From: Mycolicibacterium austroafricanum
Lineage (GTDB): Bacteria > Actinomycetota > Actinomycetes > Mycobacteriales > Mycobacteriaceae
Assembly (NCBI RefSeq): GCF_000612725.1
Contig: NZ_HG964452.1
Coordinates: forward strand, 17,178-81,177
Direction: 5' to 3'
Length of the DNA: 64,000 nucleotides
Shown here: positions 35,291 to 43,765 of the stretch, piece by piece
Layout: each line of letters begins with the position of its first letter
How positions within the stretch are numbered: the stretch's first letter is position 1
Notes under the pieces: generated by a model
Seen by the model: the letters and a program-made list of their open reading frames with translations, nothing else
The model's database searches: none
Told to the model about the DNA's origin: nothing
Translations under genes and position numbers: made by a program

Positions 35291-37500
35291 ACACCATCGA
35301 ACTGTCCATCGGGGGAATGACGTGCGCGTCGTGCGCGGCGCGGGTCGAGAAGAAGCTCAACAAACTCGACGGCGTGACCGCCACGGTGAACTTCGCGACC
35401 GAGAAGGCCCGCGTGGCCTTCGGCGACGAGGTCTCCCCCGGGCAGCTGGTGTCGGCTGTCGAGTCGGCCGGCTACCAGGCGGAACTGCCGGAGCGCCCGG
35501 ACGAGCCTGCCGAACCCACCGATGATCCGACCGCGGCGCTGAAGCGGCGATTACTGATCTGCGTGGCGTTGTCGGTGCCGGTGATCGCCATGGCGATGGT
35601 CCCGGTGCTGCAGTTCACGTACTGGCAGTGGCTCTCACTGACGCTGGCCGCGCCGGTAGTGGTGTGGGGCGCGTGGCCGTTCCATCAGGCGGCGTGGACA
35701 AACCTTCGCCACGGCACCGCCACCATGGACACGCTGATCTCGATCGGCACGCTCGCGGCGCTCGGCTGGTCGATCTACGCGCTGTTCTGGGGCACGGCGG
35801 GCATACCGGGGATGACACATCCGTTCGAGCTGACCATCGCCCGCACCGACGGCACCTCCAACATCTACCTCGAAGCGGCCGCCGGCGTGACGACGTTCAT
35901 TCTGGCCGGACGGTACTTCGAAGCGCGGGCCAAGCGGCGGGCCGGCGCTGCGCTGCGCGCGCTGCTGGAACTGGGCGCCCGCGAAGTGACCGTACGCAGA
36001 GGCGGTGCGGAACAACGTATTCCGATCGAGCAGTTGGTGATCGGCGACGAGTTCGTGGTGCGTCCGGGCGAGAAGATCGCCGCAGACGGCACGGTGGTGG
36101 AGGGCGCCTCGGCAGTCGACGCGTCGATGCTCACCGGCGAGTCCGTGCCCGAGGAAGTGCAGCCGGGCGATCAGGTTGTCGGTGCGACGGTGAATGTCGA
36201 CGGCCGGCTGGTGGTTCGCGCCGACCGCGTGGGTTCCGACACGCAGCTGGCGCAGATGGCTCGCATGGTCGAGGACGCGCAGAACGGAAAGGCTCAGGCG
36301 CAACGGCTGGCCGACCGGATCTCCGGTGTCTTCGTCCCGATCGTGATCGCGTTGTCGGTGGCCACGCTGGGGTTCTGGATCGGTAGCGGATTCCCTGTCG
36401 CGGCGGCGTTCACAGCGGCGGTGGCGGTGTTGATCATCGCCTGCCCCTGCGCGCTGGGCTTGGCCACGCCGACGGCGCTGATGGTCGGGACAGGCCGCGG
36501 CGCACAGCTGGGCATCCTGATCAAGGGACCCGAGGTGCTGGAGGACACGCGACGGGTGGACACGGTGATCCTCGACAAGACCGGCACCGTGACCACCGGG
36601 AGCATGACGCTGGTCGACGTTTTCGCGGCCGAAGGCGAACAGCCCGACGAGGTCTTGCGGGTCGCCGGCGCAGTGGAGAGTTCGTCGGAGCATCCGATCG
36701 CCCGCGCCATCGCCGCGGGCGCACAGGAGAAGTTCGGCGAGTTGCCCGCGGTTACGGCCTTCACCAACCTGCGCGGGCTCGGCGTGTCGGGCCAGGTGGA
36801 CGGACGCGCGGTGCTACTGGGCCGCCTCCGCCTGCTGGCCGACCGGTCGCACGAAATCCCAAGCGAGCTCGAGGTGGCGGTGGCCCGGGCCGAATCCGAC
36901 GGCAGGACCGCGGTCGTCGTGGGCTGGGACGGACAGGCCCGTGGCGTGCTGATGGTGGCCGATGCGGTGAAACCGACTTCAGCCGAGGCGATTTCCCTGC
37001 TGAAGAGGCTCGGTCTGACGCCGATCATGGTGACCGGCGACAACGAGGCAGTGGCTCGCGCGGTCGCCGCTGAGGTCGGTATCGACGAGGTGATCGCCGG
37101 GGTGCTGCCGCAGGACAAGGTCGACACGGTCAAGCGGCTGCAGCGCGACGGCAAGGTGGTGGCGATGGTCGGTGACGGCGTCAACGATGCCGCCGCGCTG
37201 GCGCAGGCCGACCTCGGGTTGGCGATGGGCAGCGGTACCGACGTCGCGATCGAAGCCAGCGATCTGACGCTGGTCAGCAACGACCTGCGGGCGGTACCGG
37301 ACGCGATCCGGCTGTCCCGCAAGACGTTGAGCACGATCAAAGGCAACCTGTTCTGGGCGTTCGCCTACAACGTCGCGGCGCTGCCGCTGGCCGCAGCCGG
37401 ACTACTCAACCCGATGATCGCCGGCGCTGCAATGGCTTTCAGCTCGGTGTTCGTGGTGAGCAACAGCCTGCGCCTGCGCGCGTTCACGCCGTCGCGCTGA
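35287..37500 (+). CDS. Copper-translocating P1B-type ATPase
   Basis: 737-residue Cu(I) exporter. An N-terminal HMA domain has MTCASC (C13, C16), followed by eight TM helices. The ion-binding CPC is at 386-388, phosphorylation D430 is in DKTGT, the HP motif is at 469-470 and the hinge GDGVND begins at residue 629. All catalytic residues are present. Resembles CtpA/CtpV of M. tuberculosis. Start ATG 35287 overlaps the small membrane-protein stop. Together with copZ and the operator this is a copper-detoxification unit. Confidence 0.94.
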   Translation: MNTIELSIGGMTCASCAARVEKKLNKLDGVTATVNFATEKARVAFGDEVSPGQLVSAVESAGYQAELPERPDEPAEPTDDPTAALKRRLLICVALSVPVIAMAMVPVLQFTYWQWLSLTLAAPVVVWGAWPFHQAAWTNLRHGTATMDTLISIGTLAALGWSIYALFWGTAGIPGMTHPFELTIARTDGTSNIYLEAAAGVTTFILAGRYFEARAKRRAGAALRALLELGAREVTVRRGGAEQRIPIEQLVIGDEFVVRPGEKIAADGTVVEGASAVDASMLTGESVPEEVQPGDQVVGATVNVDGRLVVRADRVGSDTQLAQMARMVEDAQNGKAQAQRLADRISGVFVPIVIALSVATLGFWIGSGFPVAAAFTAAVAVLIIACPCALGLATPTALMVGTGRGAQLGILIKGPEVLEDTRRVDTVILDKTGTVTTGSMTLVDVFAAEGEQPDEVLRVAGAVESSSEHPIARAIAAGAQEKFGELPAVTAFTNLRGLGVSGQVDGRAVLLGRLRLLADRSHEIPSELEVAVARAESDGRTAVVVGWDGQARGVLMVADAVKPTSAEAISLLKRLGLTPIMVTGDNEAVARAVAAEVGIDEVIAGVLPQDKVDTVKRLQRDGKVVAMVGDGVNDAAALAQADLGLAMGSGTDVAIEASDLTLVSNDLRAVPDAIRLSRKTLSTIKGNLFWAFAYNVAALPLAAAGLLNPMIAGAAMAFSSVFVVSNSLRLRAFTPSR

Positions 37501-37672
37501 CTACGGGGCCGCCTCAGCTGTCGTCGCAGTCAGAGACGCTCAGGGGTCGAGAAACCTCATAGGACGTTCGGCGATCCGGAAGACTCGACGCAACAGTGGT
37601 TGCCCGTTAATGAGGTGACGCACGGCGCCGTCCAAGCTAGGTTGACGCTCATCTCGACCTCGGGGGTGGGTG
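37501..37672. other. Spacer after copper operon
   Basis: 172 bp with lower GC than its neighbours. It should hold the promoter of the following hypothetical gene; a GGGGGTGGGTG purine stretch precedes its start. No terminator or repeat seen. Confidence 0.4.
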
Positions 37673-38116
37673 ATGGCTAAAGACTCGGATAGCAATTTCG
37701 GAGAGCCGCTGTTCGCAGCATTTCCAGAGTGGCGTGCACTCGCTCGGCGAGAAGTGAACGGCTGTGGCGAGGAGATGGTTGTCATCGATGTGAGTGCGCC
37801 GGCTGCCGCGGACGTCGGCGAGGGTTTGTGGATCACATGGGGCGACGGGGAAATCACCGTCGGACTCGGCGACTATCACCAGCACTTCGGTGGATGGCCG
37901 GGCGAAAACTTCTGGCTCGGCGAGGACGGCGCCCTGGAATTTGTGCAGGGAATCGTCGATGAACGGCTCGCGTTCGCAACGCTGTTCAACGATGACGAGG
38001 CTGTCGCCTACACGATGATGGAGACCGGCGAGCTGGGCCGGCCCGTGGTGAGCGACCGTCCCTACAATCGCATGCGGGTGCGCTCGTGGAATGGCACGTT
38101 CGACGCAGACCCCTGA
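37673..38116 (+). CDS. Acidic hypothetical protein
   Basis: 147 residues, soluble and strongly acidic, rich in Trp/Gly (LWITWGDGEITVGLGDYHQHFGGWPGEN). No TM helix or signal. I do not recognise the family. Size, acidity and the WGDGEI...GDYHxHF pattern are reminiscent of immunity-type proteins of polymorphic toxins, but no toxin gene adjoins it. Codon choice and GC are less biased than in the copper genes, which hints at acquisition. ATG 37673 is preferred to the adjacent GTG at 37670. Confidence 0.65.
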   Translation: MAKDSDSNFGEPLFAAFPEWRALARREVNGCGEEMVVIDVSAPAAADVGEGLWITWGDGEITVGLGDYHQHFGGWPGENFWLGEDGALEFVQGIVDERLAFATLFNDDEAVAYTMMETGELGRPVVSDRPYNRMRVRSWNGTFDADP

Positions 38117-38215
38117 CGACAAGCCACATCGCCGCGAGTGCTGATCTTGTGCGTGACACGGTATTTGCGTGGCAATTTCGGGTGACCGCGTCCCACGTCA
38201 CGGGCCCCCCGGGGT

Positions 38216-39805
38216 TCATGGTCCTTGGCCGTCTTCGGGGAGGTCGTCTTCGGGGAGGTCGTCTTCGGGGAGGTCGTCTTCGGGGAGGCCGTCTTCGGGG
38301 AGTAGGTGGCGTTCGGGGTGGTGGTAGCCGTTGACGCGGTGTTGGCCTGTGTCGAGGTCCGGTGGCGGGAGCCATTCGGTCTGATTCTTGCCGTTTTTGC
38401 GGGTGCGCCAGCCGGTGTTGTCGAGCATGCGGTGATCGCACGGGCATGCCAGGGTCAGGTCGTCGATGTTGGTCAGTCCGCCGTCGACGAAATCGGCGCT
38501 GGCGTGGTGGGCCTGGCACCAGTACCCGGGTGCGGTGCAGCCCGGTCGCGTACACCCGCGGTCGCGGGCGTGCAGCACGATCCGCTGCGCGGCGTTGGCC
38601 AACCGTTTGGCCCGGCCCAGGTAGAGGGACTGGCCGCTGTGTTGGTCGTAGACGTACAGGTAGTGGTGGGCCCGGGCGGCCAGCCGGATCAGATCCGGCA
38701 TCGGCAACAGCGATCCGCCGCCGGTGACCGCCACCCCTGCGCCTTTCTCCAGCTCCTGCAGCGTCGTGGAGACGATCACCGTCACCGGTAACCCGTTGTG
38801 GGTGCCCAGTTCTCCGGATTCCAGCAGGCGGCGCCCGACGGCCAGGAAGGCGTCGTGGTTGCGCTGAGCCTGGGTACGGGTATCAGAGCCCCGCCGTTCG
38901 GGCTGTGGATCGTGGTCCTCAGCCGGCGCGTCGCCACCATCATCACCTGACGTGTTGCCGTGACCCGCCGTGCTGCTGGGGGCCACGCCATCACCTGACG
39001 TCTCGCCGTCACCCGATGCGTCGGCGTGGTCCGAGGTTTCGGTGTCGCGCGGCGTGCCGCCGGATGTGCTGTCCTCGGTGTGTTCAGACTCGGGCAGGTT
39101 GGCTCCGGGGGCGGCTTCTTTGGCGAAGATCGCCTGCCAGACGGCCAGAGCTTCGGGGGTCAGGGTGCCCGAGATGGTGGCGGTGCCGTCGGAATGTTGC
39201 TTGCTGATCCGGATGCCGCGTTTGCGGGCCCGCTCTTTGTCGCAGGGTTCGGGGCCGTCCTGGTCGATCATCATCATCAACCGCCCCGCTGCCTCGTCGA
39301 GTTCCTCGGGCCCGAGTCCGGCGCCCTTGCGGGCCAGCTGCCGATCGGCTTCGGCGCGGGTGTCGACATCGACCCAGGCCGGCAGGTCTTTGTGGAACTT
39401 CGCGATGATCGCCACGTGCTCCTCACCAAGCAGGCCCTGGGCCTGCGCAGCAGCAGTGGACTCCCACAACGGCGGCAACGGCGTCCCGGTCAGTCCGCGC
39501 CGCGGACCCAGGGTCTTGGCCCGCCTCAACCGTCGGCCCGCGTCAGCACCACTGACCCGCAACGCCGTGATCAGCACCTTTTTCCAGCTGCCCTCACCGA
39601 GACGGGCCGGTTCAGTCTCGGCGATCACCGAGGCGATCAACGCCTGTTCGGCCACCGGCAGCCGGCGCAGGTTGCGTTCCAGCCGGGCATCCAGACCCAC
39701 CCGCTCGGCCGCACTGAGCGCGTCGTAGTCCAACGCCAGGATCGACTCCACGACCGTATCGAGGGCATCGAAAGCCCCCAACACGTCCTCCCGCGAACAA
39801 CCCAT
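38216..39805 (-). CDS. 13E12-family DUF222/HNH endonuclease-domain protein
   Basis: 529 residues. The N-terminal DUF222 region (about 1-230) ends in the LTPEALAVWQAIF block. A low-complexity Asp/Ser/Gly/Thr linker (about 245-310) and a second conserved block follow. The HNH site (CTRPGCTAPGYWCQAHHA ... LACPCDHRML, about 415-465) has zinc-binding Cys and catalytic His. The C-terminus is a run of LPEDD/G repeats. Members are multicopy in mycobacteria (REP13E12). The ATG 39805 is preferred over 39841. Activity unproven; no phage or transposase genes adjoin. Confidence 0.88.
   Translation of the reverse strand: MGCSREDVLGAFDALDTVVESILALDYDALSAAERVGLDARLERNLRRLPVAEQALIASVIAETEPARLGEGSWKKVLITALRVSGADAGRRLRRAKTLGPRRGLTGTPLPPLWESTAAAQAQGLLGEEHVAIIAKFHKDLPAWVDVDTRAEADRQLARKGAGLGPEELDEAAGRLMMMIDQDGPEPCDKERARKRGIRISKQHSDGTATISGTLTPEALAVWQAIFAKEAAPGANLPESEHTEDSTSGGTPRDTETSDHADASGDGETSGDGVAPSSTAGHGNTSGDDGGDAPAEDHDPQPERRGSDTRTQAQRNHDAFLAVGRRLLESGELGTHNGLPVTVIVSTTLQELEKGAGVAVTGGGSLLPMPDLIRLAARAHHYLYVYDQHSGQSLYLGRAKRLANAAQRIVLHARDRGCTRPGCTAPGYWCQAHHASADFVDGGLTNIDDLTLACPCDHRMLDNTGWRTRKNGKNQTEWLPPPDLDTGQHRVNGYHHPERHLLPEDGLPEDDLPEDDLPEDDLPEDGQGP
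38231..38305. repeat. Five 15-bp tandem repeats at the 3' end of the HNH gene
   Basis: Unit GTCTTCGGGGAGGTC at 38231, 38246, 38261, 38276 and 38291, the last two with single changes. It encodes five pentapeptides of LPED(D/G) type in frame and is likely to vary in number between strains. Confidence 0.92.
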
Positions 39806-39849
39806 ACATCGAACACTAGTTCGAAGATCTGACAGCACCACCCGGAAAT

Positions 39850-39880
39850 GTGACCAAAGAAACCACAGTGACCAAAGAAA
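39850..39880. repeat. Pair of 13-bp direct repeats upstream of the HNH gene
   Basis: GTGACCAAAGAAA occurs at 39850-39862 and 39868-39880, 18 bp apart, between the stop of the cyclase gene and the divergently oriented promoter side of the HNH gene. They could be an operator; no regulator is identifiable. Confidence 0.5.
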
Positions 39881-39882
39881 TT

Positions 39883-41004
39883 TCAGAGGTTGGTGGTTCG
39901 GCGTGCCCGGAAGGTCTTCACATCAGACTTGAAGCCTTTCAGGTGCTTGCCGCCGGCGAACGACCATGTGAAGCGTTCGTCCTCACCGACCGCCTCGCGC
40001 GTCGCCTCGGCCACCAGGACCGAGCCGGGACGCGCCGCCCCCGTCACGCGGGCCGCGAGGTTCACCGGGCTGCCGAACCAGTCCCCTGCCCGACTCACCG
40101 CCAAACCGGTGGCAACCCCGGCACGTAACCGGGGGAAGTCGTCGTCGTCCTCGGTTTCGTCGACCAGGCGCAGAAGGGTGTCGAGCAGCGGCGCAGGCTC
40201 CGGACTGACCAGCATCACCTCGTCGCCGATGGTCTTGATGAATCGCACTGGCGCGACAGCGAACTCGCGGGTCATATCCGCCAGCCGCTTCGACAACTGC
40301 TCGAGGTCTTCGGGCGGGACCGCCTCCCCGAGACGGGTGAACCCGACGAGGTCGGCGAAACCGATCGTCACCAGCCGCGCGCCGGGGAGGTGCTGCCCCT
40401 CGGCCCGTTCGGTCGCATTGACCGCCTCGGTCTCGATGGCGTGGCGCAGTTGCAGCAGCAGCACCTCCTGGATCATCGGTCCCAGCAGCGGCGCCAGGCC
40501 AGCGACGAGCGCCTCGGATTGCTGAGCGATCTCCAATTCCGTTGCGCCCGGGCGTATCACAGCGGCCAGCGCGGCATAGCGCATCGCCTCGGCCGCACGC
40601 GACAACCCGTCGCCCAGGAGGCGGGTGATCTGCACGAGCTCGTCGGGGTCGATTCCGGCGTCGAGGAAGTCACGGGTGAACTTGGCGGCCTCGGCGTCGG
40701 CGCGCAGAAACACCTGAGCATCCGCGTCATCGACCCGCGGCAGCCCCATCGCGCGCTGAATCCGCTCGAACAACTCCAGGTCGACACCGGCATCGGCCGC
40801 AGCCTGCCGCGCCGACACGTACTGCCCGTCGTCGCCGATGACCCGTCGCGACGCCAGCAGCATCGGGGCCGGGTTGCCGCTGATCTGGTCGATGCCGACG
40901 CCCCGTCCGATCAACCAGCGGATCAGCTCCGCGCGCTCGCTGCGCGCATCACCTTCGAGCCCGTCGAGCAGCTCCGATGTCTCCAGATCGAGGTCTTCGG
41001 CCAC
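39883..41004 (-). CDS. Class III adenylate cyclase with Rv1264-type autoinhibitory domain
   Basis: 373-residue cyclase making cAMP. The N-terminal helical domain (SERAELIRWLIGRGVG ... VLLLQLRHAIETE) aligns with the pH-sensing regulatory domain of M. tuberculosis Rv1264. The C-terminal catalytic domain has metal Asps in FADLVGFT and TIGDEVM, the purine-binding Lys in RFIKTIGDE, and transition-state Asn/Arg in SPVNLAARVTG. All residues needed for activity are present. I chose GTG 41004: an alternative ATG at 41037 adds 11 residues and overlaps the divergent ATG. A TATACG element 8 bp before the GTG suggests a leaderless transcript. Confidence 0.9.
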   Translation of the reverse strand: MAEDLDLETSELLDGLEGDARSERAELIRWLIGRGVGIDQISGNPAPMLLASRRVIGDDGQYVSARQAAADAGVDLELFERIQRAMGLPRVDDADAQVFLRADAEAAKFTRDFLDAGIDPDELVQITRLLGDGLSRAAEAMRYAALAAVIRPGATELEIAQQSEALVAGLAPLLGPMIQEVLLLQLRHAIETEAVNATERAEGQHLPGARLVTIGFADLVGFTRLGEAVPPEDLEQLSKRLADMTREFAVAPVRFIKTIGDEVMLVSPEPAPLLDTLLRLVDETEDDDDFPRLRAGVATGLAVSRAGDWFGSPVNLAARVTGAARPGSVLVAEATREAVGEDERFTWSFAGGKHLKGFKSDVKTFRARRTTNL

Positions 41005-41012
41005 GGGCCCAA

Positions 41013-41020
41013 CGTATACG
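41013..41020. promoter_or_regulatory. Shared palindromic -10 for divergent cyclase and glycosylase genes
   Basis: The GTATAC palindrome at 41014-41019 gives TATACG on each strand. On the minus strand it ends 8 bp before the cyclase GTG; on the plus strand it ends 15 bp before the glycosylase ATG. Both distances suit mycobacterial leaderless or near-leaderless starts. Confidence 0.45.
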
Positions 41021-41035
41021 GAATAGTTCAGAGGC

Positions 41036-41539
41036 ATGGCGCCCCCGACGCTGCAGAGCTTCCCGCCGCTCGTGGCTCCCGGCGCGCGGATACTCATCCT
41101 CGGCAACATGCCCGGTGTCGCATCATTGCAGGCGCAGCGCTACTACGCCCACACCCGCAATGCGTTCTGGGGCATCACCGGCGAGCTCTTCGGGTTCGAT
41201 CCGGCCGCCCCGTACGACCACCGCGTCGCCGTGCTGACCGCCGCCGGCGTCGCGGTGTGGGACGTACTGAGGCACTGCCGCAGAGCCGGCAGCCTCGATT
41301 CTGCGGTCGAGCCGGACAGCATGGTGCCCAACGACTTTGCCGCGTTCTTCGCCGACCATCCAGCGATCATCCATGTGTACTTCAACGGCGCAGCCGCCGA
41401 GAAGAACTATGGCCGCCTCGTCACCGCGCCGGCCACCGTGAGCTACACCCGGCTGCCGTCGACCAGCCCGGCGCACACGATGTCCTTCGACCGGAAGCTG
41501 GCGGCGTGGCGGCAGATCACGGCCGCCGTCCGTGCGTAG
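41036..41539 (+). CDS. DNA-deoxyinosine (hypoxanthine) glycosylase, UDG superfamily
   Basis: 167-residue base-excision enzyme. The family motif ILGNMPGVASL is near residue 20 and YYAHTRNAFWGI follows. The C-terminal STSPAH replaces the usual UDG His loop. This pattern matches family 6 hypoxanthine-DNA glycosylases, which remove deaminated adenine; a G:U/T role is also possible. It is divergent from the cyclase and overlaps the convergent AraC gene by 23 bp. Confidence 0.82.
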   Translation: MAPPTLQSFPPLVAPGARILILGNMPGVASLQAQRYYAHTRNAFWGITGELFGFDPAAPYDHRVAVLTAAGVAVWDVLRHCRRAGSLDSAVEPDSMVPNDFAAFFADHPAIIHVYFNGAAAEKNYGRLVTAPATVSYTRLPSTSPAHTMSFDRKLAAWRQITAAVRA

Positions 41540-42350
41540 CGGCATACTCCCCCGGTGTGCTGCCCAGCATCGCCCGGAAATCGTTGATTAAATGCGCCTG
41601 GTCGTACCACCCCAGCCGGACCGCGAGGTCGGCGAAATCCACAGCAGGATCGGTCTCGATCTCCAGCGCCGCGTTCTGGAGGCGGTACCGGCACAGCACC
41701 CATTTGACGGATACACCGACGTAGCGGCGGAACACGCGCTGAGTGGTCCGCACGCTCCACGGCGAGTGGCTCATCACCTGCTCCACCCGGTGGATCCCGC
41801 TGTCGTCCCGGATCCGGTCCACCACGGCGGCCAGCGCCCGATACGTGTCGTCAGGTTCCGCGCCGTGGGCGATCAGCCGGTCGAACTCGGCCGCCGCGGC
41901 GTCGACGTCATCCGGCACAAGGACCGGCCCGCCGAACAAGTCGTCCACCGGCTGTATCCGGCCGGTCATCGTCGACGCGTCACCGCCGAACCTCGCGGTG
42001 AACCCCCCTGGCCGAAACCGTGCCCCGACCACCCATCCCCGCTCGCTGATGGTGGTGCGAAAGACCTGCTCGACGACACCGTGAACGAGGGTGTTCGGCA
42101 GCGGAAAGCCATGCCGGGCACCGTCTTCGCCCCACTCGCGGGTGATGTGCATGGCCGGAAACGTGATGACCGAGGTGTCGAAGGGGTCGCGTCCGCGCAG
42201 GTCCCACGCGACAGACCAGAAGTGTTCGACGTACCGCCCGGTCCGGCCGTCGGCGGCCCACCGCCGCAGGTCGAACACCGACGAACTGGCCGGGCGCCCG
42301 ACCACACCGCGCAACGGCTCGCCGGCTGTCGCGTTTTTCCAAGCACCCAC
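41517..42350 (-). CDS. AraC-family transcriptional regulator
   Basis: 277 residues: an N-terminal DUF6597-like sensing domain (YVEHFWSVAWDLRG ... GARFRPGGF) and a C-terminal double HTH (SVRTTQRVFRRYVGVSVKWVLCRYRLQNA ... GWYDQAHLINDFRAMLGSTPGEY). It is divergent from a VOC/PhnB-like gene 28 bp away and probably regulates it. Begins at GTG 42350. Confidence 0.85.
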   Translation of the reverse strand: MGAWKNATAGEPLRGVVGRPASSSVFDLRRWAADGRTGRYVEHFWSVAWDLRGRDPFDTSVITFPAMHITREWGEDGARHGFPLPNTLVHGVVEQVFRTTISERGWVVGARFRPGGFTARFGGDASTMTGRIQPVDDLFGGPVLVPDDVDAAAAEFDRLIAHGAEPDDTYRALAAVVDRIRDDSGIHRVEQVMSHSPWSVRTTQRVFRRYVGVSVKWVLCRYRLQNAALEIETDPAVDFADLAVRLGWYDQAHLINDFRAMLGSTPGEYAATHGRRP

Positions 42351-42377
42351 GGCATCGAGGCTACGAAACTCGGTCGC

Positions 42378-42848
42378 ATGACTGTCTCACCCATCCCCGC
42401 CGGCTACACCAGCCTGACCCCGTTCCTCTGTGTCGACGGCGCGTCCACGGCGATCGACTTCTACACCGAGGTGTTCGGCGCGGCCCTTGTCGAGAAGATG
42501 GACGGCCCCGACGGCACCGTCGCGCACGCCGAACTGGACTTAGGCACCGGACGTCTGCAGCTCGGCGACCCGGCGGACGCGTACGGCATCGCCGCACCCG
42601 ACACCAGCTCCGACACCGTCACCTTCTCGATCGCGCTGTACTGCCCCGACGTCGACGACGTGGTCGCCAGGGCCGCGAAGGCCGGCGCGACCGTCCGGGA
42701 GGCGCCGCAGAACTTCGCCACCGGGGACCGCTTCGCGTCGATCCGCGATCCGTTCGGTGTCCGCTGGACCGTGATGACCCGGGTCGAGGACCTCTCGGCC
42801 GAGGAGCGGGACCGCCGTCTGGGCGAATGGGCGGCCCAGAACGTGTAG
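42378..42848 (+). CDS. VOC-superfamily (PhnB/glyoxalase-like) protein
   Basis: 156 residues with two beta-alpha-beta-beta-beta modules (LTPFLCVDGASTAIDFYTEVFGA and a second ending IRDPFGVRWTVMTRVEDLS), as in PhnB-type proteins. Substrate unknown; metal-ligand positions are not clear. Start ATG 42378. Pairs divergently with the AraC regulator and precedes the HIT gene by 16 bp, so it may head a short operon. Confidence 0.85.
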   Translation: MTVSPIPAGYTSLTPFLCVDGASTAIDFYTEVFGAALVEKMDGPDGTVAHAELDLGTGRLQLGDPADAYGIAAPDTSSDTVTFSIALYCPDVDDVVARAAKAGATVREAPQNFATGDRFASIRDPFGVRWTVMTRVEDLSAEERDRRLGEWAAQNV

Positions 42849-42864
42849 GCGCTAGCCTCACGGC

Positions 42865-43302
42865 ATGTCCTGCGTGTTCTGCGCCATCGTCGCCGGCGAA
42901 GCTCCTGCCATCCGGATCCACGAGGACGACGACTACCTCGCCATCCTCGACATCCGCCCGTTCACGCGGGGGCACACGCTGGTGCTTCCGAAGGTGCACA
43001 CCGTCGACCTGACCGACACGCCCGCGCAGACCCTGGCAGGCATGACGGCCCTCGGCCAGCGCATCGCCAAGGCCGCCCGCACCTCCGGACTGCACGCCGA
43101 CGGCAACAACATCGCCGTCAACGACGGCAAGGCCGCATTCCAGTCGGTGTTCCACGTCCACCTGCACGTGGTGCCGCGCCAGGCCGGCGACAAACTGTCG
43201 TTCGCGAAGGGCATCCTGCTGCGTCGCGACCCCGACCGCGAGGAAACCGGACGGCTGCTGCGTGAGGGTCTGGCGCAACTGGACGCCGCCGAGCAGGATT
43301 GA
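42865..43302 (+). CDS. HIT-family nucleotide hydrolase
   Basis: 145-residue histidine-triad protein with the catalytic HVHLHVVPR (H97, H99, H101) and an N-terminal CVFCAI zinc-type pair. The family hydrolyses nucleotide phosphoramidates or dinucleoside phosphates. Orthologue of Rv1262c by order. The next gene starts 4 bp after the stop, so they are co-transcribed. Confidence 0.92.
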   Translation: MSCVFCAIVAGEAPAIRIHEDDDYLAILDIRPFTRGHTLVLPKVHTVDLTDTPAQTLAGMTALGQRIAKAARTSGLHADGNNIAVNDGKAAFQSVFHVHLHVVPRQAGDKLSFAKGILLRRDPDREETGRLLREGLAQLDAAEQD

Positions 43303-43306
43303 CCGC

Positions 43307-43765
43307 ATGGGCGTCGCACTGTGGGTCGAACAGAACATCGGGACTCGGCTGCTGATGTTGCACGACAAGCTCTACAAGAGCACCGGCGGACGCATCGGGC
43401 ACCGCATTCCGTTACCAGGCGTCGCACCGTCGCTGCTGCTGCACACCGTGGGCGCCAAGACGGGAAAGCAGCGGACCAACACGCTCTCGTACTTCCCGGA
43501 CGGCGGCAGCTACTACGTCGTCGCGTCCAAGGGCGGTGACCCGAAGGCGCCCGGCTGGTACCACAACCTCAAGGCCCACCCCGACATCGAAATCAACATC
43601 GGGCCAAAGCGATTCGCGGTCACAGCCACCCCGGTGACCGCCGGCGATCCTGACTATCCGCGGCTGTGGAAGATGGTCAACGACGGCAACTCCCACCGCT
43701 ACGACGGTTACCAGAAGCGGACGTCGCGCAAGATCCCGCTGGTCCGGCTGACACCCAAGCCCTAG
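43307..43765 (+). CDS. Deazaflavin (F420)-dependent nitroreductase-family protein
   Basis: 152 residues of the Ddn family. The N-terminal helix carries an amphipathic/membrane-associating segment, followed by LLLHTVGAKTGKQRTNTLSYFPD and GDPKAPGWYHNLKAHPD, the usual F420-binding motifs. Probable quinone or xenobiotic reductase using F420H2; substrate unknown. Orthologue of Rv1261c by order. Converges on the LLM gene with overlapping stops. Confidence 0.9.
   Translation: MGVALWVEQNIGTRLLMLHDKLYKSTGGRIGHRIPLPGVAPSLLLHTVGAKTGKQRTNTLSYFPDGGSYYVVASKGGDPKAPGWYHNLKAHPDIEINIGPKRFAVTATPVTAGDPDYPRLWKMVNDGNSHRYDGYQKRTSRKIPLVRLTPKP

Noticed and set aside
38216..39805. Prophage or integrative element signature at the 13E12 gene
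   Set aside because: No integrase, attachment-like duplication or phage gene is adjacent; the HNH gene alone is not evidence of a prophage.
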